Below are positions 8,143 to 16,652 of a stretch of DNA of 64,000 bases, one piece after another; position 1 is the first letter of the stretch, and each line of letters opens with the position of its first letter. The translations under genes and the position numbers were made by a program. Below the pieces are notes generated by a model. It made no database searches, had not been told where the DNA came from, and saw nothing but the letters and a program-made list of their open reading frames with translations. Origin of the DNA: Pseudomonas fluorescens (GTDB lineage: Bacteria; Pseudomonadota; Gammaproteobacteria; Pseudomonadales; Pseudomonadaceae); the NCBI RefSeq assembly GCF_002022275.1, contig NZ_MSDF01000055.1:1-64000 (forward strand), read 5' to 3'.

Positions 8143-8661
8143 ATGAACGCTAAAGCACTGCTCTGCCTGACCGCGCTGTTGGCCACCCCCGCCGTTTTCG
8201 CCCAGACCGGCTTGCCCGACAACATCAAGGTGCCGGACGGCCACAAGGTGGCGCTGGAGACCACCGGTGTCGGCGAAATCACCTACGAGTGCAAGGACAA
8301 AGCCAACGCCGCAGGCCAGACCGAATGGACCTTCGTCGGCCCCAAGGCAGTGTTGAATGACCGCAGCGGCAAACAGGTTGGCACCTACTTCGGCCCGCCG
8401 GCCACCTGGCAAGCAGAGGATGGTTCGAAAATCACCGGCACCCAACTGGCTGTAGCGCCGTCGAGTGCGGGCAACCTGCCCTATCAACTGGTCAAAGCCA
8501 ACCCGGCTGAAGGCAAAGGCGCCATGAGTGGCGTGAGTTACATTCAGCGCGTCGCGCTCAAAGGCGGCGTGGCGCCAAGCAGCGCATGCACCGCGGCCAA
8601 CAAAGGCGCGCAGGAAGTGGTGAAGTACCAGGCGGACTACATCTTCTGGGCGGCCAACTGA
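8143..8661 (+). CDS. DUF3455 secreted protein
   Basis: A 172-residue protein with a cleavable signal peptide (MNAKALLCLTALLATPAVFA-Q), so exported to the periplasm or beyond. The body matches the DUF3455 family, with GVGEITYECK near the N-terminus, TWQAEDGSKITGTQ in the middle and a conserved C-terminus YQADYIFW. Two cysteines (YEC, SAC) may pair. The function is unknown. It is followed by an ECF sigma and anti-sigma pair on the same strand, separated by a 24-bp palindrome, which suggests it may be a target or co-expressed output of that sigma factor. A TGGAG ribosome-binding site lies before the ATG. Confidence 0.85.
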   Translation: MNAKALLCLTALLATPAVFAQTGLPDNIKVPDGHKVALETTGVGEITYECKDKANAAGQTEWTFVGPKAVLNDRSGKQVGTYFGPPATWQAEDGSKITGTQLAVAPSSAGNLPYQLVKANPAEGKGAMSGVSYIQRVALKGGVAPSSACTAANKGAQEVVKYQADYIFWAAN

Positions 8662-8680
8662 GTAAAGTCGGCTACGCTGC

Positions 8681-8704
8681 CTGTGGCGAGCGCGCTCGCC
8701 ACAG
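8681..8704. repeat. Perfect 24-bp palindrome (REP-type), possible terminator of the DUF3455 gene
   Basis: Two 12-bp arms (CTGTGGCGAGCG and its complement) with no loop, directly after the DUF3455 stop and just before the sigma-factor start. It resembles the REP core found at 16.4 kb. It may separate expression of the secreted protein from that of the sigma factor. Confidence 0.75.
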
Positions 8705-8721
8705 GGTTCAGCCACCAAGGG

Positions 8722-9249
8722 ATGCCGTGTTTGTTTGATTATGAAGCTTGTCTCTCGGCCTGCGCCCGTGGCGATAGCCGCGCCCTGCGCCAACTGTACA
8801 CACAGGACAGCAGCCATTTGCTCGGCGTGGCGCTGCGCATCGTCCGCGACAAAGCGCTGGCCGAAGATGTGGTGCATGACGCGTTCATCAAAATCTGGCG
8901 CGGCGCCGGCAGTTTCGACCCCGAGCGTGGTTCGGCGCGTGGCTGGGTGTTCAGCATCACCCGGCACCTGGCGCTGAACGCCGTGCGCAATCAGTACCGC
9001 GAGGTGGCGCTGGGGGATGAACACGAACAGGTCGCCGCACCGGGCGTCACCTTTGAATTCAGCGCACGTGAAGGCCGGATTTATCACTGCCTGGAACAGC
9101 TCGACCCCACCCGTCGCACGTGCATTCTTCACGCCTATGTCGACGGCTATTCCCACAGCGAAATCGCACAGAAACTGGACACGCCCCTGGGGACCGTCAA
9201 AGCCTGGATCAAACGCAGCCTCGCCGCGCTGCGGGAGTGCATGGCATGA
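8722..9249 (+). CDS. ECF-type RNA polymerase sigma factor
   Basis: A 175-residue sigma-70-family factor with only regions 2 and 4. Region 2 is visible as LGVALRIVRDKALAEDVVHDAFIKIW and GWVFSITRHLALNAVR, region 4 as LDPTRRTCILHAYVDGYSHSEIAQKLDTPLGTVKAWIKRSLAALREC with its helix-turn-helix. It directs transcription of a small regulon, with activity set by the anti-sigma factor overlapping its 3' end (ATGGCATGA). The start at 8722 (MPCLFDYEACL) is the best homology-based choice, although the AAGGG sits almost against the ATG. Translation may therefore be weak, or the true start different. Confidence 0.88.
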   Translation: MPCLFDYEACLSACARGDSRALRQLYTQDSSHLLGVALRIVRDKALAEDVVHDAFIKIWRGAGSFDPERGSARGWVFSITRHLALNAVRNQYREVALGDEHEQVAAPGVTFEFSAREGRIYHCLEQLDPTRRTCILHAYVDGYSHSEIAQKLDTPLGTVKAWIKRSLAALRECMA

Positions 9250-9920
9250 ACAGCCCACTGGATGAACTCGCCAGCGAATACGTGCTCGGCACCCTGCCCG
9301 TTGATCAACGCGCCGACGTGGAACACCGCCTGAAACACGACCCCGAATTGCGCGCGGCCGTGGACGCCTGGGAACAGCGTCTGTTGCCATTGACCGCACT
9401 CGCCGAGCCGGTGCCACCGTCTGCGCTGCTCTGGCGGCGCATCGAGCGCAGTGTGGCGAGCCCCGACAGCGGCGTGGCGTGGTGGAACCTGCTGGCGCTG
9501 TGGCGTGGGTTGGCCGGCGCAGGGCTGGTGACCACCCTGGTGCTGGCGGCGTTGCTGCTGACCCGCCCACCCGTTGCTGAGCCAAGCTTTGTGGTGGTGT
9601 TGGTGGCGCCACAGAGCCAGGCCCCCGGCTGGGTCATCCAGGCCAGCAATGATCAGCAGATCCAGCTGATTCCCTTGGGCGTGATGGAGGTACCCAGCGA
9701 CAAGGCCCTGCAGTTCTGGACCAAGGGCGATGGCTGGCAAGGCCCGGTATCACTGGGGTTGGTCAAGCCGGGGCAAACGCTGTCGGTGCCGCTGGACGCG
9801 CTGCCGCCGCTCACGCAAAACCAACTGTTCGAACTGACCCTGGAAGACCCGCGCGGCTCGCCGACCGGCAAGCCTACCGGGCCGATCCAGGCCATCGGCC
9901 GTGCGGTGAAGGTGCTCTGA
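9246..9920 (+). CDS. Anti-sigma factor (RskA-like, single membrane helix)
   Basis: A 224-residue protein. The N-terminal about 75 residues form a cytoplasmic anti-sigma domain (DELASEYVLGTLPVDQRADVEHRL), then one membrane helix near residues 85-110 (GAGLVTTLVLAALLLT) and a C-terminal periplasmic RskA-type domain (QFWTKGDGWQGPVSLGLV). It sequesters the upstream sigma factor and releases it on an envelope signal. There is no zinc-binding HxxxCxxC motif, as usual for RskA members. It is translationally coupled to the sigma gene by overlap. Its TGA is directly adjacent to the stop of the convergent kinase gene, forming TGATCA. Confidence 0.87.
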   Translation: MNSPLDELASEYVLGTLPVDQRADVEHRLKHDPELRAAVDAWEQRLLPLTALAEPVPPSALLWRRIERSVASPDSGVAWWNLLALWRGLAGAGLVTTLVLAALLLTRPPVAEPSFVVVLVAPQSQAPGWVIQASNDQQIQLIPLGVMEVPSDKALQFWTKGDGWQGPVSLGLVKPGQTLSVPLDALPPLTQNQLFELTLEDPRGSPTGKPTGPIQAIGRAVKVL

Positions 9921-11222
9921 TCAATCGACGCTGGGCAGCCACAGGCGAAACCGTGCGCCGCCCAGCGGTGAGGCAAGCGCGATCAAACTGCCGCCCTGGG
10001 CCTCCATCGCGCGTCGGCTGATCGCCAGCCCAAGACCAAAACCACCGGTGGCACGGTCGCGGCTGCGGTCCAGGCGGTAGAACGGCTCGAAAATGCGCTC
10101 ACGCTGGTCCACCGGAATGCCGATACCGTCATCGTCCACCCAGATCTGACAGCCCTTGGCGCAGACTTCAACCCCCACTTGAATGCGTTTGTCGCAGTAA
10201 CGCGTGGCATTGCGCAGCAGGTTCTGCAAGGCGCGGGCGGTCAGGCGCGGGTCGAGGCTGAAGCGTTCGACGCTGCAGTCGAGTGCCACGTCGATAACGA
10301 TTTCCGGGTTTTCCAACTCGTCATCGACGCTGCCCAGCACGCTGTCGATAAATTCGTCGAGCACCACCTCGACCCGCTCCGGCAATTGCGCCGGGTTTTG
10401 CAGGCGGCTGTAGGACAGCAGTTCCAGCACCAATTCATCCAGCTCGCGAATGTGCGCCACCAGGCTTTGCAGACGCTCGCGACTGGCTGGCGGCAAATCT
10501 TCGGAAAGCGCCAGCGCCAGGCCGAAATCCAGACGGGTCAGCGGCGTGCGCAGTTCGTGGGACACCGCATTGAGCAAATCGCGCTGCTGATTGAGCAGCT
10601 GTTCGACGTCATCGGCCATGGTATCGAACACCGACGCCAGGCTGCCGATGTTGGAGCTGGCAGGAATCTGCGTGCGCTCGCTCAAGTTGCCCCGGCCCAA
10701 CTGCGCGGCGGTGCTTTTCAGGCGTTCCAGGTCACGCCAGTGCGGGCGCAGCCAGATCAGCAGGCAGGCGAGCAGCGCGGCGACGATCAGTACGTTGATC
10801 GCCCAATACAGCACGTTCATGTCCATGGGGTCGGGCGGCAGCGTCAGCTTGACCACAAACTGCTCGTTGATCGGCGAGCTGATTTCTTCCATCCAGCCCC
10901 ATTCGCCGAGGCGCACCACCGACTTGCCCTGCTCCAGCAGCTTTTCTTCGGCGGGCGTGTAGCTGGCGTCCTGGCGCAACAGCAATTGCACCTTCAAGGG
11001 TGCAAAGTCACGCCCCAATTGCTGGGTAACCTGCGACCAGTGCTCCACCGGCGCGCGCAGGTATTGCGTGACGATCAGCTTTTGCTGGCCGCGCGTCTGC
11101 TCGATGTTGTAGTCCATGTAACGGTGTTCGAACACCAGGATCACCAGCTTGGGAATCAGGTAGATCGCCGCGCTGTAGGTGACGATGGTGATCAGATAAA
11201 GGCGTAGCAGCACACGAAACAT
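9921..11222 (-). CDS. Two-component sensor histidine kinase
   Basis: A 433-residue inner-membrane kinase with an N-terminal helix (LITIVTYSAAIYLIPKLVIL), a periplasmic sensor of about 115 residues, a second helix (VLYWAINVLIVAALLACLLI), HAMP, HisKA with the phospho-accepting His in VSHELRTPLTRLDF, and a HATPase domain (LLRNATRYC, DDGIGIP, GGFGLGLAIS). It is transcribed with the response regulator at 11226, four bases apart, and diverges from an RND pump. The order of kinase, regulator and divergent channel-less RND pair resembles PA1438-PA1437 and mexMN in P. aeruginosa. The signal is unknown. Confidence 0.92.
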   Translation of the reverse strand: MFRVLLRLYLITIVTYSAAIYLIPKLVILVFEHRYMDYNIEQTRGQQKLIVTQYLRAPVEHWSQVTQQLGRDFAPLKVQLLLRQDASYTPAEEKLLEQGKSVVRLGEWGWMEEISSPINEQFVVKLTLPPDPMDMNVLYWAINVLIVAALLACLLIWLRPHWRDLERLKSTAAQLGRGNLSERTQIPASSNIGSLASVFDTMADDVEQLLNQQRDLLNAVSHELRTPLTRLDFGLALALSEDLPPASRERLQSLVAHIRELDELVLELLSYSRLQNPAQLPERVEVVLDEFIDSVLGSVDDELENPEIVIDVALDCSVERFSLDPRLTARALQNLLRNATRYCDKRIQVGVEVCAKGCQIWVDDDGIGIPVDQRERIFEPFYRLDRSRDRATGGFGLGLAISRRAMEAQGGSLIALASPLGGARFRLWLPSVD

Positions 11223-11225
11223 GGT

Positions 11226-11927
11226 TCAGCATTCCCACTCGGAACGGCTGAACAGGTAGCCCTTGCCCCACACCGTCTTGATCTTGCGCGCCTCCCCAGC
11301 GTGGTCGTCGAACTTGCGGCGCAATTTGGAGATGGCCACGTCCACCGAGCGGTCGGTGCCGTTGAACTCGATGCCGCGCAGGCGTTGCAGGATCTGGTCG
11401 CGGCTGAGCACTTCACCGGCATGCCGGGCCAATACCACCAGCAGGTTGTACTCACCGCTGGACAACTCCACCGCCTGCTCGCGCCAGGTCACGGTGCGTT
11501 CCGACAGGTCGATGCACAGGTTGCCCATGATGATCTGGTCATTCGCCACCTGAGGTTCGGACAGGCTGCTGCGGCGCAACAAGGTGCGTACGCGAGCCAG
11601 CAACACGCGCGGCTCGCAAGGCTTGGTCACATAATCGTCGGCGCCCATTTCCAGGCCGAGCACCTGATCGTGGCTGTCGTCGCGGGCGGTGAGCATCAGA
11701 ATCGGCAGGCCCGCCGAGTCGGCGCGCAACAGGCGGCACACTTGCAGGCCGTCGAGGCCGGGCAGCATCAGGTCGAGGATCACCAGGTCCGGCGGGTTGA
11801 GGCGCGCACGTTCGCGCACATGGTCGCCACGGCTGAGCACGCTGACGTGGTAGCCATTGCGCTCCAGGTAGCTGGCAATCAGCTCGGAGAGTGCGGCGTC
11901 GTCTTCCACCAGGAGGATGTTGGGCAT
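11226..11927 (-). CDS. OmpR/PhoB-family response regulator
   Basis: A 233-residue regulator. The receiver domain has the acidic pocket (LLVEDD), phospho-acceptor Asp in LVILDLMLPGLDG, and the conserved Lys in YVTKPCEPR. A winged-helix DNA-binding domain follows (GTDRSVDVAISKLRRKF, KTVWGKGYLF). The ATG at 11927 aligns with family N-termini. It heads the operon with the kinase. Three related 8-bp boxes in the divergent region (12018-12046) are the likely binding sites for controlling the efflux operon and itself (inference). Confidence 0.92.
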   Translation of the reverse strand: MPNILLVEDDAALSELIASYLERNGYHVSVLSRGDHVRERARLNPPDLVILDLMLPGLDGLQVCRLLRADSAGLPILMLTARDDSHDQVLGLEMGADDYVTKPCEPRVLLARVRTLLRRSSLSEPQVANDQIIMGNLCIDLSERTVTWREQAVELSSGEYNLLVVLARHAGEVLSRDQILQRLRGIEFNGTDRSVDVAISKLRRKFDDHAGEARKIKTVWGKGYLFSRSEWEC

Positions 11928-12017
11928 GGTGTTTCCAGATAATACGGTTTGTCGGTGTGTTGCAGGATTGTGCAAGGATATACGCCCTCGGCGCCCAGCG
12001 CGCCGCACCTTACATTT

Positions 12018-12046
12018 CTTCACAGACGAGCTACACAGCTTCACAG
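12018..12046. promoter_or_regulatory. Direct-repeat boxes, candidate response-regulator site
   Basis: CTTCACAG occurs at 12018-12025 and 12039-12046, exactly 21 bp apart (two helical turns), with a near copy CTACACAG at 12031-12038. OmpR-family regulators bind such direct repeats. It lies in the region shared by the regulator gene and the efflux operon. Confidence 0.5.
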
Positions 12047-12098
12047 CACCACGGCGCAGGTGACTTTAGGATGCGCCAGTCAATATTGGGATATGAGC

Positions 12099-13253
12099 AT
12101 GTCGAAGAATCTGTTTGCGCCGTTTTGCCTGCTGGCCTTGGCGTTTGCCCTGAGCGCCTGCGACAAGTCGGCAGCGAAAGCGCCGGAAACGCCCCTGACC
12201 AAGGTCCGCACCGAAACCCTGCAAGCCAAGCCCCTGGCCATCACCAGCGAGTTGAGCGGGCGTATCGCCGCGCCGCGCATCGCCGAAGTGCGTGCACGGG
12301 TCGCCGGCGTGGTGATGCAGCGGGTATTCAAGGAGGGTCACGACGTCAAACAGGGCGACGTGCTGTTTCGCATCGACCCGGCACCGTTCAAGGCCGACCT
12401 CGACAGCGCCCAGGCCAACCTGAGCAAGGCTGAGGCCAACGCGTTCCAGGCGCGCCTGCAGGAGCAGCGCTACAGCCAGTTGGTGGAAGGCAACGCCATC
12501 AGTGGCCAGGACTACGACAACGCCCGCGCCAACCTGCGCCAGACCAACGCCGAGGTGGCGGCCAACAAAGCTGCCGTTGAACGCGCCAAACTGAACCTGG
12601 GCTACGCCACCGTGACCGCGCCGATTTCCGGGCGCATCGGCCGCGCGCTGGTCACCGAGGGCGCGCTGGTCGGCCAGAACGAAGCCACGCCGCTGGCGAT
12701 CATCCAGCAGCTCGATCCGATCCACGCCGACCTCACCCAGTCCATCCGCGAGCTGAACGACCTGCGCCGCGCCTTCCGCGCCGGCAGCTTGAAGCAGGTC
12801 GGCCAGGACCAGGCCAAAGCCACGTTGATCCAGGACGACGGCAGCCTGTACCCGCTGCCGGGCAAGTTGCTGTTCTCCGACATCAGCGTTGACCCGGGCA
12901 CCGGGCAAATCATCCTGCGCAGCGAGTTTCCCAACCCGGACCTCGACCTGCTGCCCGGCAGTTTTGTACGGGTGCGCCTGGAGCAAGCGGTCGACAAACA
13001 AGGCCTGAGCGTGCCGCAACGCGCCATCACCCGCGACAGCGCCGGTATTCCAATGGTGTTGCTGCTGGACGCCGAGCAGACCGTGAGCCAGCAACCGGTG
13101 GAGTTGGGCGCGGTGATCGAGGACCGCTGGATCGTCAGCAGTGGCCTCAAGCCCGGCGACCGCATTGTGGTCGAAGGCCTGCAACACGCGCGCCCCGGTG
13201 AAAAAGTCGAGGTGGACGACAGCCCAGCCTCGGGCCAGCCAGTCAAGGAATAA
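12099..13253 (+). CDS. RND efflux periplasmic adaptor lipoprotein (MexM-like)
   Basis: A 384-residue membrane-fusion protein. A type II signal peptide ends with lipobox LSAC (about residue 20), so it is lipid-anchored to the inner membrane. It has the biotinyl-lipoyl halves (VRARVAGVVMQRVFKEGHDVKQGD and YATVTAPISGRIGRALV), the alpha-hairpin between them, and a beta-barrel/membrane-proximal part with PQRAITRDS. It bridges the pump at 13260 to an outer-membrane channel encoded elsewhere. Two in-frame ATGs (12093, 12099) are available; I prefer 12099 for its spacing from GGGA. It is divergent from the two-component system. Confidence 0.92.
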   Translation: MSKNLFAPFCLLALAFALSACDKSAAKAPETPLTKVRTETLQAKPLAITSELSGRIAAPRIAEVRARVAGVVMQRVFKEGHDVKQGDVLFRIDPAPFKADLDSAQANLSKAEANAFQARLQEQRYSQLVEGNAISGQDYDNARANLRQTNAEVAANKAAVERAKLNLGYATVTAPISGRIGRALVTEGALVGQNEATPLAIIQQLDPIHADLTQSIRELNDLRRAFRAGSLKQVGQDQAKATLIQDDGSLYPLPGKLLFSDISVDPGTGQIILRSEFPNPDLDLLPGSFVRVRLEQAVDKQGLSVPQRAITRDSAGIPMVLLLDAEQTVSQQPVELGAVIEDRWIVSSGLKPGDRIVVEGLQHARPGEKVEVDDSPASGQPVKE

Positions 13254-13259
13254 CCCGCC

Positions 13260-16200
13260 ATGCCGCAGTTCTTTATTGACCGCCCGATCTTTGCCTGGGT
13301 GGTGGCCCTGTTTATCCTGCTGGCCGGCGCGCTTGCGATTCCGCAGTTGCCGGTGGCGCAGTACCCCAACGTCGCGCCGCCAAAGGTGGAGATTTACGCG
13401 GTGTACCCGGGCGCCTCGGCCCAGACCCTGGATGAAAGCGTGGTCAGCCTGATCGAGCAAGAGCTCAACGGCGCCGATCACCTGCTGTATTTCGAGTCTC
13501 AGAGCAGCCTCGGTTCGGCCACCATCACCGCAACGTTCCAGCCGGGCACCGACCCGGAAATGGCCCAGGTGGATGTGCAGAACCGTCTTAAAGCGGTGGA
13601 GCCGCGCCTGCCGCAAGCCGTGACCCAGCAAGGTTTGCAGGTGGAGAAAGTCTCCGCCGGCTTCCTGCTGCTGGTCACCCTGACTTCCAGCGACGGCAAG
13701 CTCGATGACGTGGCGCTCAGCGATTACCTGGCGCGCAACGTGATGAACGAACTCAAACGCCTGGACGGTGTGGGCAAGGCCCAGCTGTATGGCGCCGAGC
13801 GCGCCATGCGGATCTGGATCGACCCGCAAAAACTGATCGGTTTCAACCTCACGCCCGCCGATGTGAACGCTGCGATCAGCGCGCAGAACGCCCAGGTGTC
13901 GGCGGGCAGCATTGGTGATCTGCCGGGGACCAAGACCCAGGAAATCACCGCCGCGATTCTGGTCAAAGGCCAGCTGTCGACCCCGGCGGAATTCACCGAC
14001 ATCGTGCTCAAGGCCAACCCTGACGGCTCCACCGTGCGCGTCGGTGACGTGGCGCGGGTGGAAATCGGCAGCCAGGAATACCAGTTCTCCACGCGCCTGA
14101 ACGGCAAGCCGTCCACCGCAGTCAGTGTGCAGTTGTCGCCGGGGGCCAACGCGCTGAAAACCGCGACCCTGGTGCGGGCGAAGATGGACGAGCTGTCGCG
14201 CTACTTCCCGGCCAATGTGGAATACAAGATTCCGTACGACACTTCGCCGTTTGTCAAAGTCTCGATCACCAAGGTGGTCTACACCTTGCTGGAAGCCATG
14301 GCGCTGGTGTTTGCGGTGATGTTCCTGTTCCTGCAGAACGTGCGCTACACCCTGATCCCGACATTGGTGGTGCCGGTGGCCCTGATGGGCACCTTTGCCA
14401 CCATGTTGCTGCTGGGCTTTTCGATCAACGTGCTGACCATGTTCGGCATGGTGCTGGCGATCGGCATTCTGGTGGACGACGCGATTGTGGTGGTGGAGAA
14501 CGTCGAGCGCATCATGGCCACCGAGGGTCTGTCGCCCAGGGACGCCACGCGCAAGGCCATGGGCCAGATCACCGGGGCCATCGTCGGCATTACGCTGGTG
14601 CTGGTGGCGGTGTTTCTGCCGATGGCGTTCATGCCGGGTTCGGTGGGGGTGATCTACCAGCAATTCTCGCTATCGATGGCCACCTCAATCCTGTTCTCGG
14701 CCTTCCTCGCCCTGACCTTGACCCCGGCCCTGTGCGCGACCTTGCTCAAGCCGATCGCCAAGGGCGAGTACCATGCCAAGGGTGGTTTTTTCGGCTGGTT
14801 CAATAAACGCTTTGATCAGTTAACCAATCGCTATGAAGGCTGGGTCGCCTATGCGCTCAAGCGCAGCGGGCGCTACCTGCTGATCTATCTGGTGTTGCTG
14901 GTGGGTCTGGGCTGGATGTTCAGCCGCCTGCCCTCCTCCTTCCTGCCGGTGGAAGACCAGGGTTACACCATCACCGACATCCAGCTGCCACCGGGCGCGA
15001 GCAAGAACCGTACGGTGCAGGTGGCCGAGCAGATCGAGGCGCACAACGCCGGGGAACCCGGGGTGGGCGACACCACCATGATCATGGGCTTCAGTTTCTC
15101 CGGCTCGGGGCAGAATGCCGCGCTGGCGTTTACCACGTTGAAGGACTGGTCCGAACGCAGCAGTAAAGATTCGGCATCCGCCATTGCCGACCGCGCCAAC
15201 GCAGCCTTCAGCGAGCTTAAGGACGCGATTGCCTACGCAATTCTACCGCCGCCGGTGGACGGCCTTGGTACCTCCAGCGGTTTCGAGTTCCGCTTGCAGG
15301 ACCGTGGCGGCGTCGGCCACGCGGCCCTAATGGCGGCGCGCAGCGAGTTGCTGGCGAACGCCGAGAAGAGCCCGATCCTGGCCAACGTGCGCGAAAGCGC
15401 CCTGGCCGAGGCACCGCAAGTGCAGCTGGAAGTGGACCGCAAACAGGCCAACGCCTTGGGCGTGTCGTTTGCCGACGTCGGCAATGTGCTGTCTTCGGCG
15501 ATTGGTTCGGCCTACGTCAATGACTTCCCCAACCAGGGCCGCATGCAGCGGGTGGTGGTGCAGGCCGAAGGCGACAGGCGCAGCCAGGTCGAAGATTTGC
15601 TGAAAATAAACGTGCGCAACGACGCCGGGAAGATGGTGCCCTTGTCGGCGTTTGTCGAGGCCAAATGGACCCAGGGCCCGGCGCAGTTGACGCGTTACAA
15701 CGGCTACCCCGCCATCGCCATCAGCGGCGAAGCGGCGCCGGGGCACAGCACGGGCGAGGCGATGGAGGAAATCCAGCGCCTGGTCAGCCAGTTGCCGGCG
15801 GGCCTGGGCCAGGAATGGACAGGGTTGTCGTTGCAGGAACGCTTGTCCGGCTCCCAGGCGCCGTTGCTGCTGGGGCTGTCGCTGCTGATCGTGTTCCTGT
15901 GCCTGGCCGCGTTGTATGAAAGCTGGTCGATCCCGACCTCGGTCTTGCTGGTGGTGCCGCTGGGTGTACTGGGCGCCGTATTGGCGGTGAGCTTGCGCGG
16001 CATGCCCAACGATGTGTTCTTCAAGGTGGGCCTGATCACCATCATCGGTTTGTCGGCGAAGAACGCGATCCTGATCATCGAGTTCGCCAAGGACCTGTAT
16101 GAACAGGGTGAGGACCTGATCGACGCCACCTTGAAAGCCGCACGTTTGCGCTTGCGGCCGATCATCATGACGTCGCTGGCGTTCATTCTCGGCGTGGTAC

Positions 16201-16349
16201 CGCTGGCGATCGCCACGGGCGCCAGCTCGGCGAGCCAGCAGGCAATTGGTACCGGCGTGATTGGCGGCATGATCACCGCCACGCTGGCGGTGGTGTTTGT
16301 GCCGGTGTTCTTTGTGGTGGTCATGAAACTGGTGCGTAAAAAGCGCTGA
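13260..16349 (+). CDS. RND (HAE1) multidrug efflux pump, inner-membrane permease (MexN-like)
   Basis: A 1029-residue proton/drug antiporter of the AcrB/MexB class, starting PQFFIDRPIFAWVVALFI. Twelve membrane helices and two large periplasmic loops are expected. Helix 4 carries the proton-relay Asp-Asp pair in LAIGILVDDAIVVVENVERIM, and the second half repeats the pattern with KNAILIIEFA. It exports amphipathic drugs or solvents from the periplasm and inner membrane. It follows the adaptor after 6 bp. No outer-membrane factor gene follows; 300 bp of REP DNA comes next, so an OprM/TtgC-type channel elsewhere must be shared, as for MexMN. Full length with no frameshift. Confidence 0.94.
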   Translation: MPQFFIDRPIFAWVVALFILLAGALAIPQLPVAQYPNVAPPKVEIYAVYPGASAQTLDESVVSLIEQELNGADHLLYFESQSSLGSATITATFQPGTDPEMAQVDVQNRLKAVEPRLPQAVTQQGLQVEKVSAGFLLLVTLTSSDGKLDDVALSDYLARNVMNELKRLDGVGKAQLYGAERAMRIWIDPQKLIGFNLTPADVNAAISAQNAQVSAGSIGDLPGTKTQEITAAILVKGQLSTPAEFTDIVLKANPDGSTVRVGDVARVEIGSQEYQFSTRLNGKPSTAVSVQLSPGANALKTATLVRAKMDELSRYFPANVEYKIPYDTSPFVKVSITKVVYTLLEAMALVFAVMFLFLQNVRYTLIPTLVVPVALMGTFATMLLLGFSINVLTMFGMVLAIGILVDDAIVVVENVERIMATEGLSPRDATRKAMGQITGAIVGITLVLVAVFLPMAFMPGSVGVIYQQFSLSMATSILFSAFLALTLTPALCATLLKPIAKGEYHAKGGFFGWFNKRFDQLTNRYEGWVAYALKRSGRYLLIYLVLLVGLGWMFSRLPSSFLPVEDQGYTITDIQLPPGASKNRTVQVAEQIEAHNAGEPGVGDTTMIMGFSFSGSGQNAALAFTTLKDWSERSSKDSASAIADRANAAFSELKDAIAYAILPPPVDGLGTSSGFEFRLQDRGGVGHAALMAARSELLANAEKSPILANVRESALAEAPQVQLEVDRKQANALGVSFADVGNVLSSAIGSAYVNDFPNQGRMQRVVVQAEGDRRSQVEDLLKINVRNDAGKMVPLSAFVEAKWTQGPAQLTRYNGYPAIAISGEAAPGHSTGEAMEEIQRLVSQLPAGLGQEWTGLSLQERLSGSQAPLLLGLSLLIVFLCLAALYESWSIPTSVLLVVPLGVLGAVLAVSLRGMPNDVFFKVGLITIIGLSAKNAILIIEFAKDLYEQGEDLIDATLKAARLRLRPIIMTSLAFILGVVPLAIATGASSASQQAIGTGVIGGMITATLAVVFVPVFFVVVMKLVRKKR

Positions 16350-16406
16350 GGCCTGAGCTGAACGGGCCTGTTGTGGCAAACGGGCTATTGTGGCAAACGG
16401 TCTTCC

Positions 16407-16592
16407 TGTGGCGAGCGGGCTTGCCCCGCGTTGGGCTGCGAAGCAGCCCCAGTAAGGCTGGCGTCATAGTGTCAGGCGAAACTCGGTGGCTGTAATGGGG
16501 GCTGCTTCGCAGCCCAACGCGGGGCAAGCCCGCTCGCCACAACAGCCCGCTCGCCACAGAAAGCTGCAGGCCACAACAGCCCGCTCGCCACA
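16407..16592. repeat. Large inverted REP pair plus two extra half copies
   Basis: A perfect 44-bp inverted repeat: left arm 16407-16450, right arm 16498-16541, with a 47-bp spacer. The arms start TGTGGCGAGCGGGCTTGCC. A 15-bp piece of the right arm (AGCCCGCTCGCCACA) recurs at 16544-16558 and 16578-16592. This is a REPIN/BIME-type element mobilised by RAYT transposases; none is in the window. It fills most of the 303-bp gap between the pump gene and the DUF1345 gene. Confidence 0.9.
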
Positions 16593-16652
16593 GGAGGCTC
16601 TTCAGTCACGGATGCGCTATGGTGTTCACAACCTCCCCTGCTGTGAGCACCT

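Noticed and set aside
12066..14663. Long open frame on the minus strand antisense to the RND adaptor and pump
   Set aside because: It is a high-GC shadow of strong real genes: His/Gln/Arg-rich composition, no domain, and no ribosome-binding logic.
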